In this document: positions 7,727-15,458 of the stretch, piece by piece | Numbering within the stretch: position 1 is the first letter of the stretch | How the letters are laid out: each line of letters begins with the position of its first letter | NCBI GenBank assembly: GCA_902463265.1 | Contig: CABQEV010000017.1 | Location: 1-53,168 of the forward strand | Direction of reading: 5' to 3' | Source: UMGS1889 sp900556055 | Lineage (GTDB): Bacteria; Bacillota; Clostridia; Oscillospirales; Ruminococcaceae | Length of the DNA: 53,168 bases | Made by a program: the position numbers and the translations under genes | Notes under the pieces: model-generated | Database searches by the model: none | What the model was told of the DNA's origin: nothing | Seen by the model: only the letters and a program-made list of their open reading frames with translations

Positions 7727-7964
7727 TTGGGGCGGGAGGTTTAGTTCGTCGCTCTTGTTTGTGGGGGATTGGTGGTTGAGTTCGTTGCCTTTGTTTGCTG
7801 TGATTTGGTGGTTGGGTTAGTCGCTTTTGTGTGTTGGAATTTGGCGGTTTGGCTCTTTTCATTTGCTTGTGGTTTGAAATTGACTTTGTTTCGATTTGCT
7901 TTAATCCCCAAACGCAACAATGCTGATGCAGTGGACTGCACCAGCATTGTTGTTTCTTTTTCAT
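7710..7964 (-). CDS. Doubtful 84-residue Pro/Gln/Lys/Arg repeat peptide
   Basis: An open frame starting MKKKQQCWC and ending in four diverged 12-residue repeats of the type RRTxPPxPxKQ. It is highly basic, with no hydrophobic segment. It starts about 20 bp after the presumed transcription start of the minus promoter at 7991-8019, with only a weak GGTGA ribosome binding site. Its first codons lie in the large hairpin 7915-7952. It could equally be non-coding repeat DNA that stays open by chance, since a 36-bp repeat keeps frame automatically. Confidence 0.25.
   Translation of the reverse strand: MKKKQQCWCSPLHQHCCVWGLKQIETKSISNHKQMKRAKPPNSNTQKRLTQPPNHSKQRQRTQPPIPHKQERRTKPPAPNKMER
7727..7872. 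repeat. Four diverged ~36-bp tandem repeats
   Basis: Four copies of a G/T-rich unit of roughly 36 bp, each containing a variant of TTGGTGGTTGGGTT followed by a CGCTTTTGTTTG-like stretch. The strand is strongly skewed to G and T over about 150 bp. Confidence 0.65.
7915..7961 (+). terminator. Very long hairpin with T tract
   Basis: CAACAATGCTG (7915-7925) pairs with CAGCATTGTTG (7942-7952), continued inside by TGCAG/CTGCA with one mismatch and a 4-nt loop; a T-rich tail follows on the plus strand. It has the form of an intrinsic terminator, but no plus-strand gene lies directly upstream. It may end transcripts entering from the repeat region, or shape the leader of minus-strand RNA from 7991-8019. 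Confidence 0.55.
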
Positions 7965-7990
7965 TATTTCACCGATATATATTTATACAC

Positions 7991-8019
7991 AATATATATT
8001 TGAACGTTATATTTGTAAA
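7991..8019 (-). promoter_or_regulatory. Candidate minus-strand promoter, similar to that of the left-edge surface gene
   Basis: TTTACA (8019-8014), 17 bp, TATATT (7996-7991). The ~70 bp spanning this promoter and its upstream flank is strikingly similar to the promoter region of the left-edge secreted protein (1451-1520). It would transcribe the 84-residue repeat frame or a non-coding RNA. Confidence 0.5.
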
Positions 8020-8053
8020 GCAAAAAACACAATAAAATAATATATGCCTTGGC

Positions 8054-8082
8054 TTGACATGCTGCACTATGCACTGTATACT
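8054..8082 (+). promoter_or_regulatory. Consensus promoter of the pseudouridine synthase gene
   Basis: TTGACA (8054-8059), 17-bp spacer, TATACT (8077-8082). Transcription would begin near 8089 and leave a leader of about 165 nt that contains the short dispersed repeat at 8109-8128 and a GCTGTT/AACAGC hairpin. Confidence 0.85.
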
Positions 8083-8108
8083 ATATATGTGTGAAAAAGC
8101 GGCAGACA

Positions 8109-8128
8109 GCATTATATCGCCGTGAGGG
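8109..8128 (-). repeat. Short dispersed repeat, copy 1
   Basis: A 20-bp core (GCATTATATCGCCGTGAGGG on the plus strand) that recurs, with one to three changes, at 18021-18050, 34364-34380, 39072-39090 and 53052-53080. All copies lie between genes. Here it sits in the leader of the rsuA-like gene. Confidence 0.6.
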
Positions 8129-8253
8129 ACACTGTGCGGCGGCGGCTTGCTGTTTAACAGCAGGACTTTGTGACAGATATGGCAAAAGCGGCGGCTTTCT
8201 GCTTTTTCCGATATCCCGAAATAGTAAAATTATCCGAAAAAGGAATATGAAAT

Positions 8254-8985
8254 ATGTCAGAAACTACAAAAAAAGTACGTCTTGACCGCTATCTTTCCGA
8301 GCAGACCTGCCGGTCGAGAAACGAAGTTAAGGAGTTTATCAAAAGGCGTGTTGTAACCGTGAACGGCGTGACGGCGAAGCTTTTTGACATGAAGATAACT
8401 CCCGGAACGGACGCAGTTTCGGTCGATGGGAAGCCGATAGAGTACCGCAGGCACGTCTATATCATGCTGAACAAGCCTGCGGGCGTTGTCTGTGCCGTCA
8501 GGGACGCTCTCTCGGAAACGGTCATTGAGCTTATCCCCGAAAACCTGCGCAGAAAGGGGCTTTTTCCCGCAGGCAGGCTCGACAAGGACACTGAGGGCTT
8601 CGTTTTCATCACCGATGACGGCGCTCTTGCGCACCGCATGCTATCCCCGAAAAATCATGTGGAAAAGCTCTATTATGCCGAGCTTTCCGCTCCTCTGGAC
8701 GAGTCCGCCATCGGACTTTTTGCCTCGGGAATGACCATTGACGGGGGCGAAAAATGCCTCCCCGCAAAGCTGGAATTCCCCGTCCCAGATGACAGATCCA
8801 AGGTTCATATCACACTGCATGAGGGCAAGTTCCATCAGGTGAAAAGAATGGTCCATGCCGCAGGGAGCGAGGTCGTTTACCTCAGACGCATACGCATAGG
8901 AAATGTTCATTTGGATGAAAATCTCCCTCTCGGAGAGGCTAGGGAAATGTTGCACAAAGAAGTCGAAAATATTATAGCAGATTAA
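8254..8985 (+). CDS. rsuA: RsuA/RluB-family 16S rRNA pseudouridine synthase
   Basis: A 243-residue protein with an N-terminal S4 RNA-binding domain (VRLDRYLSEQTCRSRNEVKEFIKRRVVTVNG) and a catalytic domain carrying the family motif GRLDKDTEGF, whose Asp attacks the uridine. LLNKPAG-type motif I is present as MLNKPAGVVCA. RsuA family members isomerise uridine 516 of 16S rRNA during ribosome assembly; RluB/E/F paralogues share this architecture, so the exact rRNA target is not certain. AAAAAGGA lies upstream of the ATG. The gene is single, with its own promoter; a hairpin with T runs follows at 8991-9025. Confidence 0.92.
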   Translation: MSETTKKVRLDRYLSEQTCRSRNEVKEFIKRRVVTVNGVTAKLFDMKITPGTDAVSVDGKPIEYRRHVYIMLNKPAGVVCAVRDALSETVIELIPENLRRKGLFPAGRLDKDTEGFVFITDDGALAHRMLSPKNHVEKLYYAELSAPLDESAIGLFASGMTIDGGEKCLPAKLEFPVPDDRSKVHITLHEGKFHQVKRMVHAAGSEVVYLRRIRIGNVHLDENLPLGEAREMLHKEVENIIAD

Positions 8986-8990
8986 CGGCA

Positions 8991-9025
8991 AATCGCCGAG
9001 CGGACGATTTTTGTGCTGTTTTTTT
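8991..9025 (+). terminator. Weak terminator after rsuA
   Basis: AAATCG pairs with CGATTT around a short loop directly after the stop, followed by two T runs. The stem is only six base pairs. Confidence 0.45.
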
Positions 9026-9072
9026 CGTCAATCTCAATAAATAAGTTTTTAGAAGTTTGGATAATAAGCAAC

Positions 9073-9101
9073 TTGAAAAAAAGTTAAAATGTTGTTATGA
9101 T
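9073..9101 (+). promoter_or_regulatory. Promoter of the msmK-like gene
   Basis: TTGAAA (9073-9078), 17-bp spacer, TATGAT (9096-9101). The ~95-nt leader contains the hairpin CTGAC/GTCAG (9125-9138) and further GC-rich pairing around CCGGGACCGG; it ends in a strong GGGAGGT ribosome binding site. Confidence 0.75.
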
Positions 9102-9201
9102 TATAACAGAGCCGAAATTGTATCCTGACTGCGGTCAGCCGTCCGGGACCGGTACGGATCGATGCAGCGGCATTTTAATTCTTTAGGGAGGTCCTCAAAA
9201 C

Positions 9202-10344
9202 ATGGCAAGTTTGTCACTCAGATCAATTTATAAGAAGTATCCCGGCGGCGTAGTAGCCGTTTCAGACGTAAACCTCGAAATCAAGGATAAGGAATTCATC
9301 ATTCTTGTTGGTCCTTCCGGATGCGGTAAGTCTACTACCCTCCGTATGATCGCAGGCCTTGAAGAAATCTCCGAAGGTGAGCTGTACATCGGCGACCGCC
9401 TTGTAAACGACGTTGCTCCTAAGGACAGAGATATCGCAATGGTTTTCCAGAACTACGCTCTGTATCCTCACATGACAGTATTCGAGAACATGGCATTCGG
9501 TCTTAAGCTCCGTAAGGTTCCTAAGGACGAGATCGCCCGTAAGGTTGAGGAAGCTGCAAGAATCCTCGACATCTCCCATCTCCTCGACAGAAAGCCGAAG
9601 GCTCTCTCCGGCGGTCAGAGACAGCGTGTTGCGCTCGGCCGTGCTATCGTTCGTGAGCCTCAGGTATTCCTCCTCGACGAGCCTCTTTCCAACCTGGATG
9701 CTAAGCTGAGAGCACAGATGAGAACTGAGATCTCCAAGCTCCACCAGAAGCTCGGTACAACATTCATCTACGTAACTCATGACCAGACAGAGGCTATGAC
9801 AATGGGTGACCGTATCGTTGTTATGAAGGACGGTTTCGTTCAGCAGGTTGATTCTCCTCAGAACCTCTATGCTTCCCCTGTCAACCAGTTCGTTGCAGGA
9901 TTCATGGGTTCACCTCAGATGAACTTCGTTGACGCTGTTCTCAGAAAGATCGACGGCAGATACAACATCGAATTCGGTTCCGAAGATACCAAGACCTCCA
10001 GAGGCAAGAAGTACTATGTTGAGCTTCCTGACGCTAAGGTTGACGATCTCGCACTTTCCGAGCTTGTTGATAAGGAGATCATCATGGGTATCCGTCCTGA
10101 GAACATTCACGATGAGGAAATGTTCCTTTCCGCTGCTAAGACAGGCATCATCGAGTGTAATGTTGAGATCACCGAAATGATGGGTGCTGAGACATATCTG
10201 TACCTCAACTGCGAGGGTATTCCTCTGACTGCAAGAGTTGATCCCAGATCTACTGCAAGACCTCAGGATACTATCAAGGTTGCTATCGATCCTAACAAGG
10301 TTCACATCTTCGACAAGGAAACTGAGAAGACTGTTATCAACTGA
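9202..10344 (+). CDS. msmK: MsmK/UgpC-type sugar ABC importer ATPase
   Basis: A 380-residue nucleotide-binding subunit of a CUT1-type ABC importer. Walker A GPSGCGKST (37-45), Q-loop VFQNYALYPHM, signature LSGGQRQR, Walker B VFLLDEP with the catalytic Glu omitted from neither motif, and the H-loop VTHDQTEA are all intact. The C-terminal third is the TOBE/regulatory domain of the MalK/UgpC group. No permease or binding protein gene is adjacent. In many Firmicutes such a stand-alone ATPase energises several sugar importers, and that is the likely role here. Codon choice is noticeably stricter than in its neighbours, as expected for a highly expressed gene. It has its own promoter and terminator. 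Confidence 0.93.
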   Translation: MASLSLRSIYKKYPGGVVAVSDVNLEIKDKEFIILVGPSGCGKSTTLRMIAGLEEISEGELYIGDRLVNDVAPKDRDIAMVFQNYALYPHMTVFENMAFGLKLRKVPKDEIARKVEEAARILDISHLLDRKPKALSGGQRQRVALGRAIVREPQVFLLDEPLSNLDAKLRAQMRTEISKLHQKLGTTFIYVTHDQTEAMTMGDRIVVMKDGFVQQVDSPQNLYASPVNQFVAGFMGSPQMNFVDAVLRKIDGRYNIEFGSEDTKTSRGKKYYVELPDAKVDDLALSELVDKEIIMGIRPENIHDEEMFLSAAKTGIIECNVEITEMMGAETYLYLNCEGIPLTARVDPRSTARPQDTIKVAIDPNKVHIFDKETEKTVIN

Positions 10345-10380
10345 TTTACTGATAGTTGATTTTACAAAGAATTATACAAA

Positions 10381-10424
10381 GAGTCGTCCGGGACGTTCGT
10401 TTCGGGCGGCTCTTTTGCTTTTTT
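10381..10424 (+). terminator. Intrinsic terminator of the msmK-like gene
   Basis: GAGTCGTCCG (10381-10390) pairs with CGGGCGGCTC (10403-10412) with G-U wobbles, followed by TTTT and TTTTTT. It separates the gene from the flagellar locus. Confidence 0.85.
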
Positions 10425-10503
10425 GACGTTTTTTACAGCAATTGTACCAAAGTTGGATAGGTGATTTTGTAATAATTTCTGTCAATCATTATGATTTTGA
10501 TAC

Positions 10504-10532
10504 TTGAAATTGAACGGATTTTGTTGTATAAT
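10504..10532 (+). promoter_or_regulatory. Sigma-A promoter opening the flagellar locus
   Basis: TTGAAA (10504-10509), 17-bp spacer, TATAAT (10527-10532), 93 bp before flgB. The match to a housekeeping promoter suggests the early hook-basal body genes are not sigma-28 dependent. Confidence 0.82.
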
Positions 10533-10624
10533 AGGTATATTAATATAGGTGCGTTGTCTGAATTTATAAATGAATAATTCAGTATGCGTCCTGTTAATGA
10601 TTTGTGAAGAGGAGAAGAAGAAAA

Positions 10625-11008
10625 ATGGCATTGTTTCAGAATACACCGTTTAAGCTTATGGAACAGGGACTCGATGCTGTCTGGTATAAGCAGAAGGTCA
10701 TCAGCCATAACATCTCAAACGACGATACTCCTAACTATAAAGCAAAAAATGTTGACTTCAGCCTTGTGCTTGCCGAGGAGCAGTGCAAATGCAAATATCA
10801 TTCGGCTGAACAGAAAAAGGATACATCACCCGTTTCCCTCAAGGTCACAACTTCCACAGACAGGGACACGAACTTTACCCTGAACGAAAATAACGTGAAC
10901 GTCGAGACTGAGGCCATGAAGCTCGCCGACGCTCAGTATCAGTACAGCGCGATCATCGACCATATGAACAACGAGTTCGATATGATAAGCGCCGCTCTCC
11001 AGAAGTAA
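10625..11008 (+). CDS. flgB: Flagellar proximal rod protein FlgB
   Basis: A 127-residue rod protein that, with FlgC, FliE, FlgF and FlgG, links the MS ring to the hook. The family pattern VISHNISNDDTPNYKAKNVDF near the N-terminus and the C-terminal amphipathic helix (MKLADAQYQYSAIIDHMNNEFDMI) are clear. The ATG at 10625 is preferred over an upstream in-frame Arg-rich reading that covers the GAGGAG ribosome binding site. It is the first gene of the flagellar locus, 12 bp before flgC. Confidence 0.93.
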   Translation: MALFQNTPFKLMEQGLDAVWYKQKVISHNISNDDTPNYKAKNVDFSLVLAEEQCKCKYHSAEQKKDTSPVSLKVTTSTDRDTNFTLNENNVNVETEAMKLADAQYQYSAIIDHMNNEFDMISAALQK

Positions 11009-11020
11009 GGGGGAATATAA

Positions 11021-11473
11021 ATGTCATTTCTGAATTCACTTGATATAGGCGGCTCGGCACTCTCCGCCCAGCGTCTGCGAATGGATATAATCTCGCAGAA
11101 TATAGCCAATGCGGATACATATACGACCGCCGAAAGCGAGGCTTACCGCCGCCAGATGGTCGAATTTTCCGAGAAAAAGACCTTCGCCGACACGCTTTTC
11201 GCCGAGAGATCGACAAGGGCGCAGAGACTGAAAAAGTACCGTCTTGCAGGCGTAAGAGTCGCAAATGTCGTTGAGGACGAAACCCCGCTTGTCCCCGTCT
11301 ATGACCCCGATAATCCCGAGGCGGACGAGGAGGGCTACATCTATATGTCCAATGTCGATAAGACAAAGGAAAGCATCGATATGCTCGCAGCACAGCGCTC
11401 CTATGAGGCTAATGCGTCGGCTATCGCAGCTGTAAAGGCTATGCTCAACAAGGCTATGGAGCTTGGAAAGTGA
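11021..11473 (+). CDS. flgC: Flagellar rod protein FlgC
   Basis: A 150-residue proximal rod protein. It shows the N-terminal rod/hook motif (RLRMDIISQNIANADT) and the C-terminal helix ending in SYEANASAIAAVKAMLNKAMELGK, both of which pack as coiled coils in the rod. The length matches the family. It lies between flgB and fliE with short spacers. Confidence 0.95.
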   Translation: MSFLNSLDIGGSALSAQRLRMDIISQNIANADTYTTAESEAYRRQMVEFSEKKTFADTLFAERSTRAQRLKKYRLAGVRVANVVEDETPLVPVYDPDNPEADEEGYIYMSNVDKTKESIDMLAAQRSYEANASAIAAVKAMLNKAMELGK

Positions 11474-11487
11474 GAAAGGATTAAGCT

Positions 11488-11805
11488 ATGTTTATCGTAC
11501 CTTTGAATTCATCTATAACTCCCCTTAATACGCCCTCCCAGGTGACGGGAAATGACGTTTCGGCGGCTGCTGCCGATGCATCCCAGCCCTCCTTCAAGGA
11601 CGTTTTCAAGGAGGCTTACGAAAATGTTCAGGAAACTCAGCAGACCGTCCGCGAGGACAGCGTGAAGCTCGTTATGGGCGAGATCGACGACCTGCATACC
11701 ATCAACCTTAATGCGAAAAAGGCTCAGATGGCTGTGCAGACCTTTGTTGCGCTCAAAAACACCGCTATCGACGCTTATAAGGAGCTTATGAACATCAGCA
11801 TGTAA
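11488..11805 (+). CDS. fliE: Flagellar hook-basal body protein FliE
   Basis: A 105-residue adaptor between the FliF MS ring and the rod. The conserved C-terminal half is visible (KLVMGEIDDLHTINLNAKKAQMAVQTFVALKNTAIDAYKELMNISM is the family block, residues ~60-105). AAGGAT lies upstream of the ATG. A 95-bp spacer containing imperfect palindromes separates it from fliF. Confidence 0.94.
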   Translation: MFIVPLNSSITPLNTPSQVTGNDVSAAAADASQPSFKDVFKEAYENVQETQQTVREDSVKLVMGEIDDLHTINLNAKKAQMAVQTFVALKNTAIDAYKELMNISM

Positions 11806-11900
11806 CTGCATTATAATCGGTCGGCAGCTGACAGGCGGCGATCGGGCTGATCGTCGGTTATCAATTGCCGATCATAAATCGTTGAGGAAGGAAAAAACGC

Positions 11901-13583
11901 ATGGATAACCCTTTTAATAAGGTTCTGACCTCTTTTACTCAGTTCTGGAACGCCCAGGAGAAAAAGAGAAAGATCATAATTATTTCCGCTGCTGCGCTTA
12001 TCATTATCGCTGCTGTCGTCATAACCGTAATTCTTAACCAGAAGAAGGAGGTCGTGCTTTTCGACGGACTCGATACCTCGGAAGCGTCGCAGATCGCAAC
12101 TATAATCCAGGAGCAGGGCTATGATGTCACTGTAAAATCGGGCGGAAAGATCATCGTCCCCGACGGAACTCAGGACGAGCTGACCATGAAGCTCGCTGAG
12201 CAGGGATACCCGAAAAATTCCCTCGATTATACTACCTGGATAAATAACGTGGATATGTTCTCTACGGATTACGAAAAGCGTGAGTATGCGAGAATTCAGG
12301 CGCAGGAACGTCTTGCCGCTACTATCGAAACGATAAACGGCGTAAAGAAGGCGGTCGTTAATATATCTATCCCCGAACAGAAAAATACCGTTATCCAGTC
12401 AAATCAGCTGCCGACAACGGTCGCTATCGCTATCCATCTCGAAAAAGATGTAAAGCTTACCAATGACCAGAAAGCAGGCATTTACAGCCTCGTTCTCAAT
12501 TCCCTCGGCGGAACGGGTCTTACAGAGGAAAATATCACCCTGACCGACGGAAACGGCGTTCTGCTGATCGTCGGCGAGGAAGATGTCGATGTGGTTGCCG
12601 AGGAAACAAGAAAATTCAAATTCAAATCCGATATGGAGGAATCCATCAGGCAGAAGATACTGACAATGCTCAGAGGCGCTTACGGCGAGGACGGCGTTGA
12701 GGTAGCTGTCAATATGGTCCTCGATTCCGATAAGCAGGTACAGGAAAACACCGAGTATAAAGCCGACGGTCAGACACCCGCAGGCTATAACGCAGGCGTT
12801 CTCCAGCACCGTGACAACAGCTATGCGGTAGGCTCGACCGACGCTGCTGCGGGACTTGTAGGCGTTGAACCCAATGCGGACGATAACTATCCCACAGGCA
12901 CGGACGATATTGAGGACGGAATATGGCGTGAGGGCGACGGCTCCGAAACATATCTCGTAAGTACATATAAAACACAGCTCGAAAAACAGGGCTACTCTAT
13001 CTCAAATCTTTCGATAGCCGTAGTCGTTTATACAGATTATCTTTCGGACGCTCAGAGAACGCAGATCGCCGAGAACTGCGCAATGGCGGGCGGCATAAAC
13101 TCCGACCTCGTTTCGGTTATAAATCTGCCCAAGCTGCCCGATGAAGTTCCCGGACTCTCCGATGCGGTGCTCTTCGGTCTGAATGCCGAGCAGCTCGTTG
13201 TCGGCGGCGCTGCAATAGTCGTTCTTCTCATCATTATCCTGCTTATCGTGTTCCTCGCTACGAGAAATGCGGCAAGAAAGAAAAGACGGCTCGAAAAGGC
13301 GCTCCTCGAAGCTCAGCAGGCAGGCGCAGGAAGCATCGTGGACGAGGTGTTCAATGCTCAGGATACCGAGGGACTCAATGTTGCAAGCCTTTCCGACCCC
13401 GAAGCGGAGTCCAAGGAGGTCATCATCAGAAGAGAGATCTGCGAGTTTGCACAGCATAGTCCTCAGATCGTTGCTCAGCTGCTGAGAAACTGGATCAGAG
13501 AGGAAGAGGAACAGGAAGCGGGCGCAAAGAAGAAAAGATCCGCTGCTGCATCGTCCGAAAGGAGTGTGCCTGAAAATGAGTGA
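11901..13583 (+). CDS. fliF: Flagellar MS-ring protein FliF
   Basis: A 560-residue inner-membrane ring protein on which the basal body and the export gate assemble. It has an N-terminal transmembrane helix (residues ~25-45), the two ring-building domains with VVLFDGLDTSEASQI and the EYARIQAQERLAATIETINGVKKAVVNISIPE block, a long periplasm-side loop, a second transmembrane helix (VVGGAAIVVLLIIILLIVFLA is the segment around residue 440), and an acidic C-terminal tail that binds FliG. The last eight bases overlap fliG, implying coupled translation of the two partners. Confidence 0.96.
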   Translation: MDNPFNKVLTSFTQFWNAQEKKRKIIIISAAALIIIAAVVITVILNQKKEVVLFDGLDTSEASQIATIIQEQGYDVTVKSGGKIIVPDGTQDELTMKLAEQGYPKNSLDYTTWINNVDMFSTDYEKREYARIQAQERLAATIETINGVKKAVVNISIPEQKNTVIQSNQLPTTVAIAIHLEKDVKLTNDQKAGIYSLVLNSLGGTGLTEENITLTDGNGVLLIVGEEDVDVVAEETRKFKFKSDMEESIRQKILTMLRGAYGEDGVEVAVNMVLDSDKQVQENTEYKADGQTPAGYNAGVLQHRDNSYAVGSTDAAAGLVGVEPNADDNYPTGTDDIEDGIWREGDGSETYLVSTYKTQLEKQGYSISNLSIAVVVYTDYLSDAQRTQIAENCAMAGGINSDLVSVINLPKLPDEVPGLSDAVLFGLNAEQLVVGGAAIVVLLIIILLIVFLATRNAARKKRRLEKALLEAQQAGAGSIVDEVFNAQDTEGLNVASLSDPEAESKEVIIRREICEFAQHSPQIVAQLLRNWIREEEEQEAGAKKKRSAAASSERSVPENE

Positions 13584-14586
13584 TATTTCCGAGCTTAACG
13601 CTTTGCAGCGCTGCGCTACCGTCATCACGGCGATAGGTGCGGAAAATGCTGCGAATGTCTATAAATATTTAAGCGATGACGAGGTGGAGAGGCTTACTTT
13701 TGAAGTTTCTACCCTCCCCTATACCGATGTTTCAACAGTAAACGAGGTCCTCAATGAATTCTATGAGCTTTGCCTGACGCAGAAGGTCATTACGGAGGGC
13801 GGCGTGGATTACGCAAGAAACGTTCTCGTCAAGGCATTCGGCGAGGAACGTGCGCAGAACCTTATGTCCAAGGTCTCCCGCTCGCTCCAGGCGAAGGCAT
13901 TCGAGTTCGTCAGAAAGTCGGACTACAAGAACCTGCTGGCTATCGTACAGAACGAGTACCCGCAGACCATCGCACTTATCCTCTCATATGTCAATTCCGA
14001 TCAGGCGGCAAAGGTGCTGAGCGAGCTGCCTAAGGAAAAGCGTGCGGAGGTCGTTGAACGTATCGCCAAGATGGATTCGGCTTCGCCTGAGACCGTCAAG
14101 GCTGTCGAGAGCATACTCGAAAAGAAGTTTGCGGATGTCGTTTCTATGGATCTCACAGAGGTCGGCGGCGTAAACTACATCGCAGATGTCCTCAATCATG
14201 TGGACAGAGGAACAGAAAAGTTCATCTTCGACGAGCTGCAGGTCAAGAACCCCGACCTCGTTACCGAGATCAGACAGAAGATGTTCGTTTTCGAGGATAT
14301 CCTTACCCTCGATTCCATGTCTATACAGCGTTTTATCAGAGATGTCGAGGTCAAGGACCTTTCCGTTGCGATCAAGGGATCTTCCCCCGAAGTTGCAGCC
14401 GCTCTCTATGCAAATATGCCGAAGAGAATGCAGGAAACTATCCAGCAGGAGATCGAATATCTGCATAACGTCCGTATGCGTGATGTCGAGGAGGCTCAGC
14501 AGAGGATAGTTGCCGTTATCCGTCACCTCGAGGAGGAAGGCGAGCTTGTTATCGGCAAGGGCGGAAAGGACGAGATAATTGCTTAA
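13576..14586 (+). CDS. fliG: Flagellar motor switch protein FliG
   Basis: A 336-residue C-ring protein that binds FliF through its N-domain and the MotA stator through its C-domain. The EHPQTIA-like motif appears as NEYPQTIALILSYV, and the C-terminal domain has the charged helix (SIQRFIRDVEVKDLSVAIKG) that contacts the stator. The ATG at 13576 overlaps the fliF stop by eight bases; a GTG at 13564 lies only two bases after the GGAG and is unlikely. The last eight bases overlap fliH. Confidence 0.95.
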   Translation: MSDISELNALQRCATVITAIGAENAANVYKYLSDDEVERLTFEVSTLPYTDVSTVNEVLNEFYELCLTQKVITEGGVDYARNVLVKAFGEERAQNLMSKVSRSLQAKAFEFVRKSDYKNLLAIVQNEYPQTIALILSYVNSDQAAKVLSELPKEKRAEVVERIAKMDSASPETVKAVESILEKKFADVVSMDLTEVGGVNYIADVLNHVDRGTEKFIFDELQVKNPDLVTEIRQKMFVFEDILTLDSMSIQRFIRDVEVKDLSVAIKGSSPEVAAALYANMPKRMQETIQQEIEYLHNVRMRDVEEAQQRIVAVIRHLEEEGELVIGKGGKDEIIA

Positions 14587-15454
14587 GGTTGTCAAGCCCT
14601 CACAGGCTGTTTTCGACTATAACAATAAGGTCGCTATCGACAATACCGTTGTGATGCCCGAACCTCCCGAGGACAGTGATGAGTTCCTTTCGTTCCGTGA
14701 AAAAAAGGAGCGTGAGGAGGAGGAAAGGCAGCGGAAGCTCCGTGAGCAGGTCGAAACGGAGAGCCGCATACAGCGTGAGATAGAGGCAGGCGTAGAGCGT
14801 CAGATGAACGAACGCCATATGGTAATAAACGGCGAGCGTGACAGGATACTCGAAGAGGCGCACAATCAGGCTGAAACGATAATCGCCGAAGCCAAGACCG
14901 CCGCTATGCATTATCTCAGACAGGCGGAAAACGATAATGCGATCGCCGCCGAAAAAGCCAGAAAAGCAGGCTATACCGACGGCTTTGCATCGGGAAAAAA
15001 GGAGAGCCTTGCAAAATGTGAGACCTACCTGAAAGCCGCAGCAGGCTTCCTCGATGAAATAAATTCACGAAAAGAAGCGTATTATATATCAAACCGCGAG
15101 GAAATGAAGGAAACCGTCCTCGAGCTGGTGAAAAAGATCACCTTGCAGGAGATAAAGACGGACCCAAGGATAATCGAGGGAATTATCGCCCAGGCGGCGA
15201 AGAACTTCCGCAACTCCGATTATGTCAAGATATCCCTCGCAAACGGCGAAGTCGCCCAAAAGCTCCGCACCGACGCAAATTTCGTAAAGGAGCTTATCCC
15301 CTTTATCCCCGATATAGAGATAGAGGTGCTGAACGAGGCGGAGGATAATACCGTTATCCTCGACAACGGCTCGGAGATCATAGATGCGTCCGTTCCGACA
15401 CAGCTTGATTTTCTCCGTGAGATAGTGAAAAATACCAACTCTCAGGATCGGTGA
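14579..15454 (+). CDS. fliH: Flagellar export ATPase regulator FliH
   Basis: A 291-residue protein of the FliH/YscL type. Residues ~40-100 are a highly charged Glu/Arg/Lys-rich coiled coil, followed by an Ala-rich helix, then the C-terminal domain (VLELVKKITLQEIKTDPRIIEGIIAQAAKNF) that resembles an ATP-synthase delta subunit and binds FliI. The apparent start is TTG at 14579, inside the end of fliG. The upstream residues are in fliG coding sequence and no ATG fits, so coupled re-initiation is likely. It is followed four bases later by fliI. Confidence 0.88.
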   Translation: MLKVVKPSQAVFDYNNKVAIDNTVVMPEPPEDSDEFLSFREKKEREEEERQRKLREQVETESRIQREIEAGVERQMNERHMVINGERDRILEEAHNQAETIIAEAKTAAMHYLRQAENDNAIAAEKARKAGYTDGFASGKKESLAKCETYLKAAAGFLDEINSRKEAYYISNREEMKETVLELVKKITLQEIKTDPRIIEGIIAQAAKNFRNSDYVKISLANGEVAQKLRTDANFVKELIPFIPDIEIEVLNEAEDNTVILDNGSEIIDASVPTQLDFLREIVKNTNSQDR

Positions 15455-15458
15455 TATA

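Noticed and set aside
8091..8285. A 64-codon GTG frame at the predicted transcription start of rsuA
   Set aside because: It would be leaderless, runs into the rsuA gene in another frame and overlaps the dispersed repeat; composition is Cys/Ala/Arg-rich and not protein-like.
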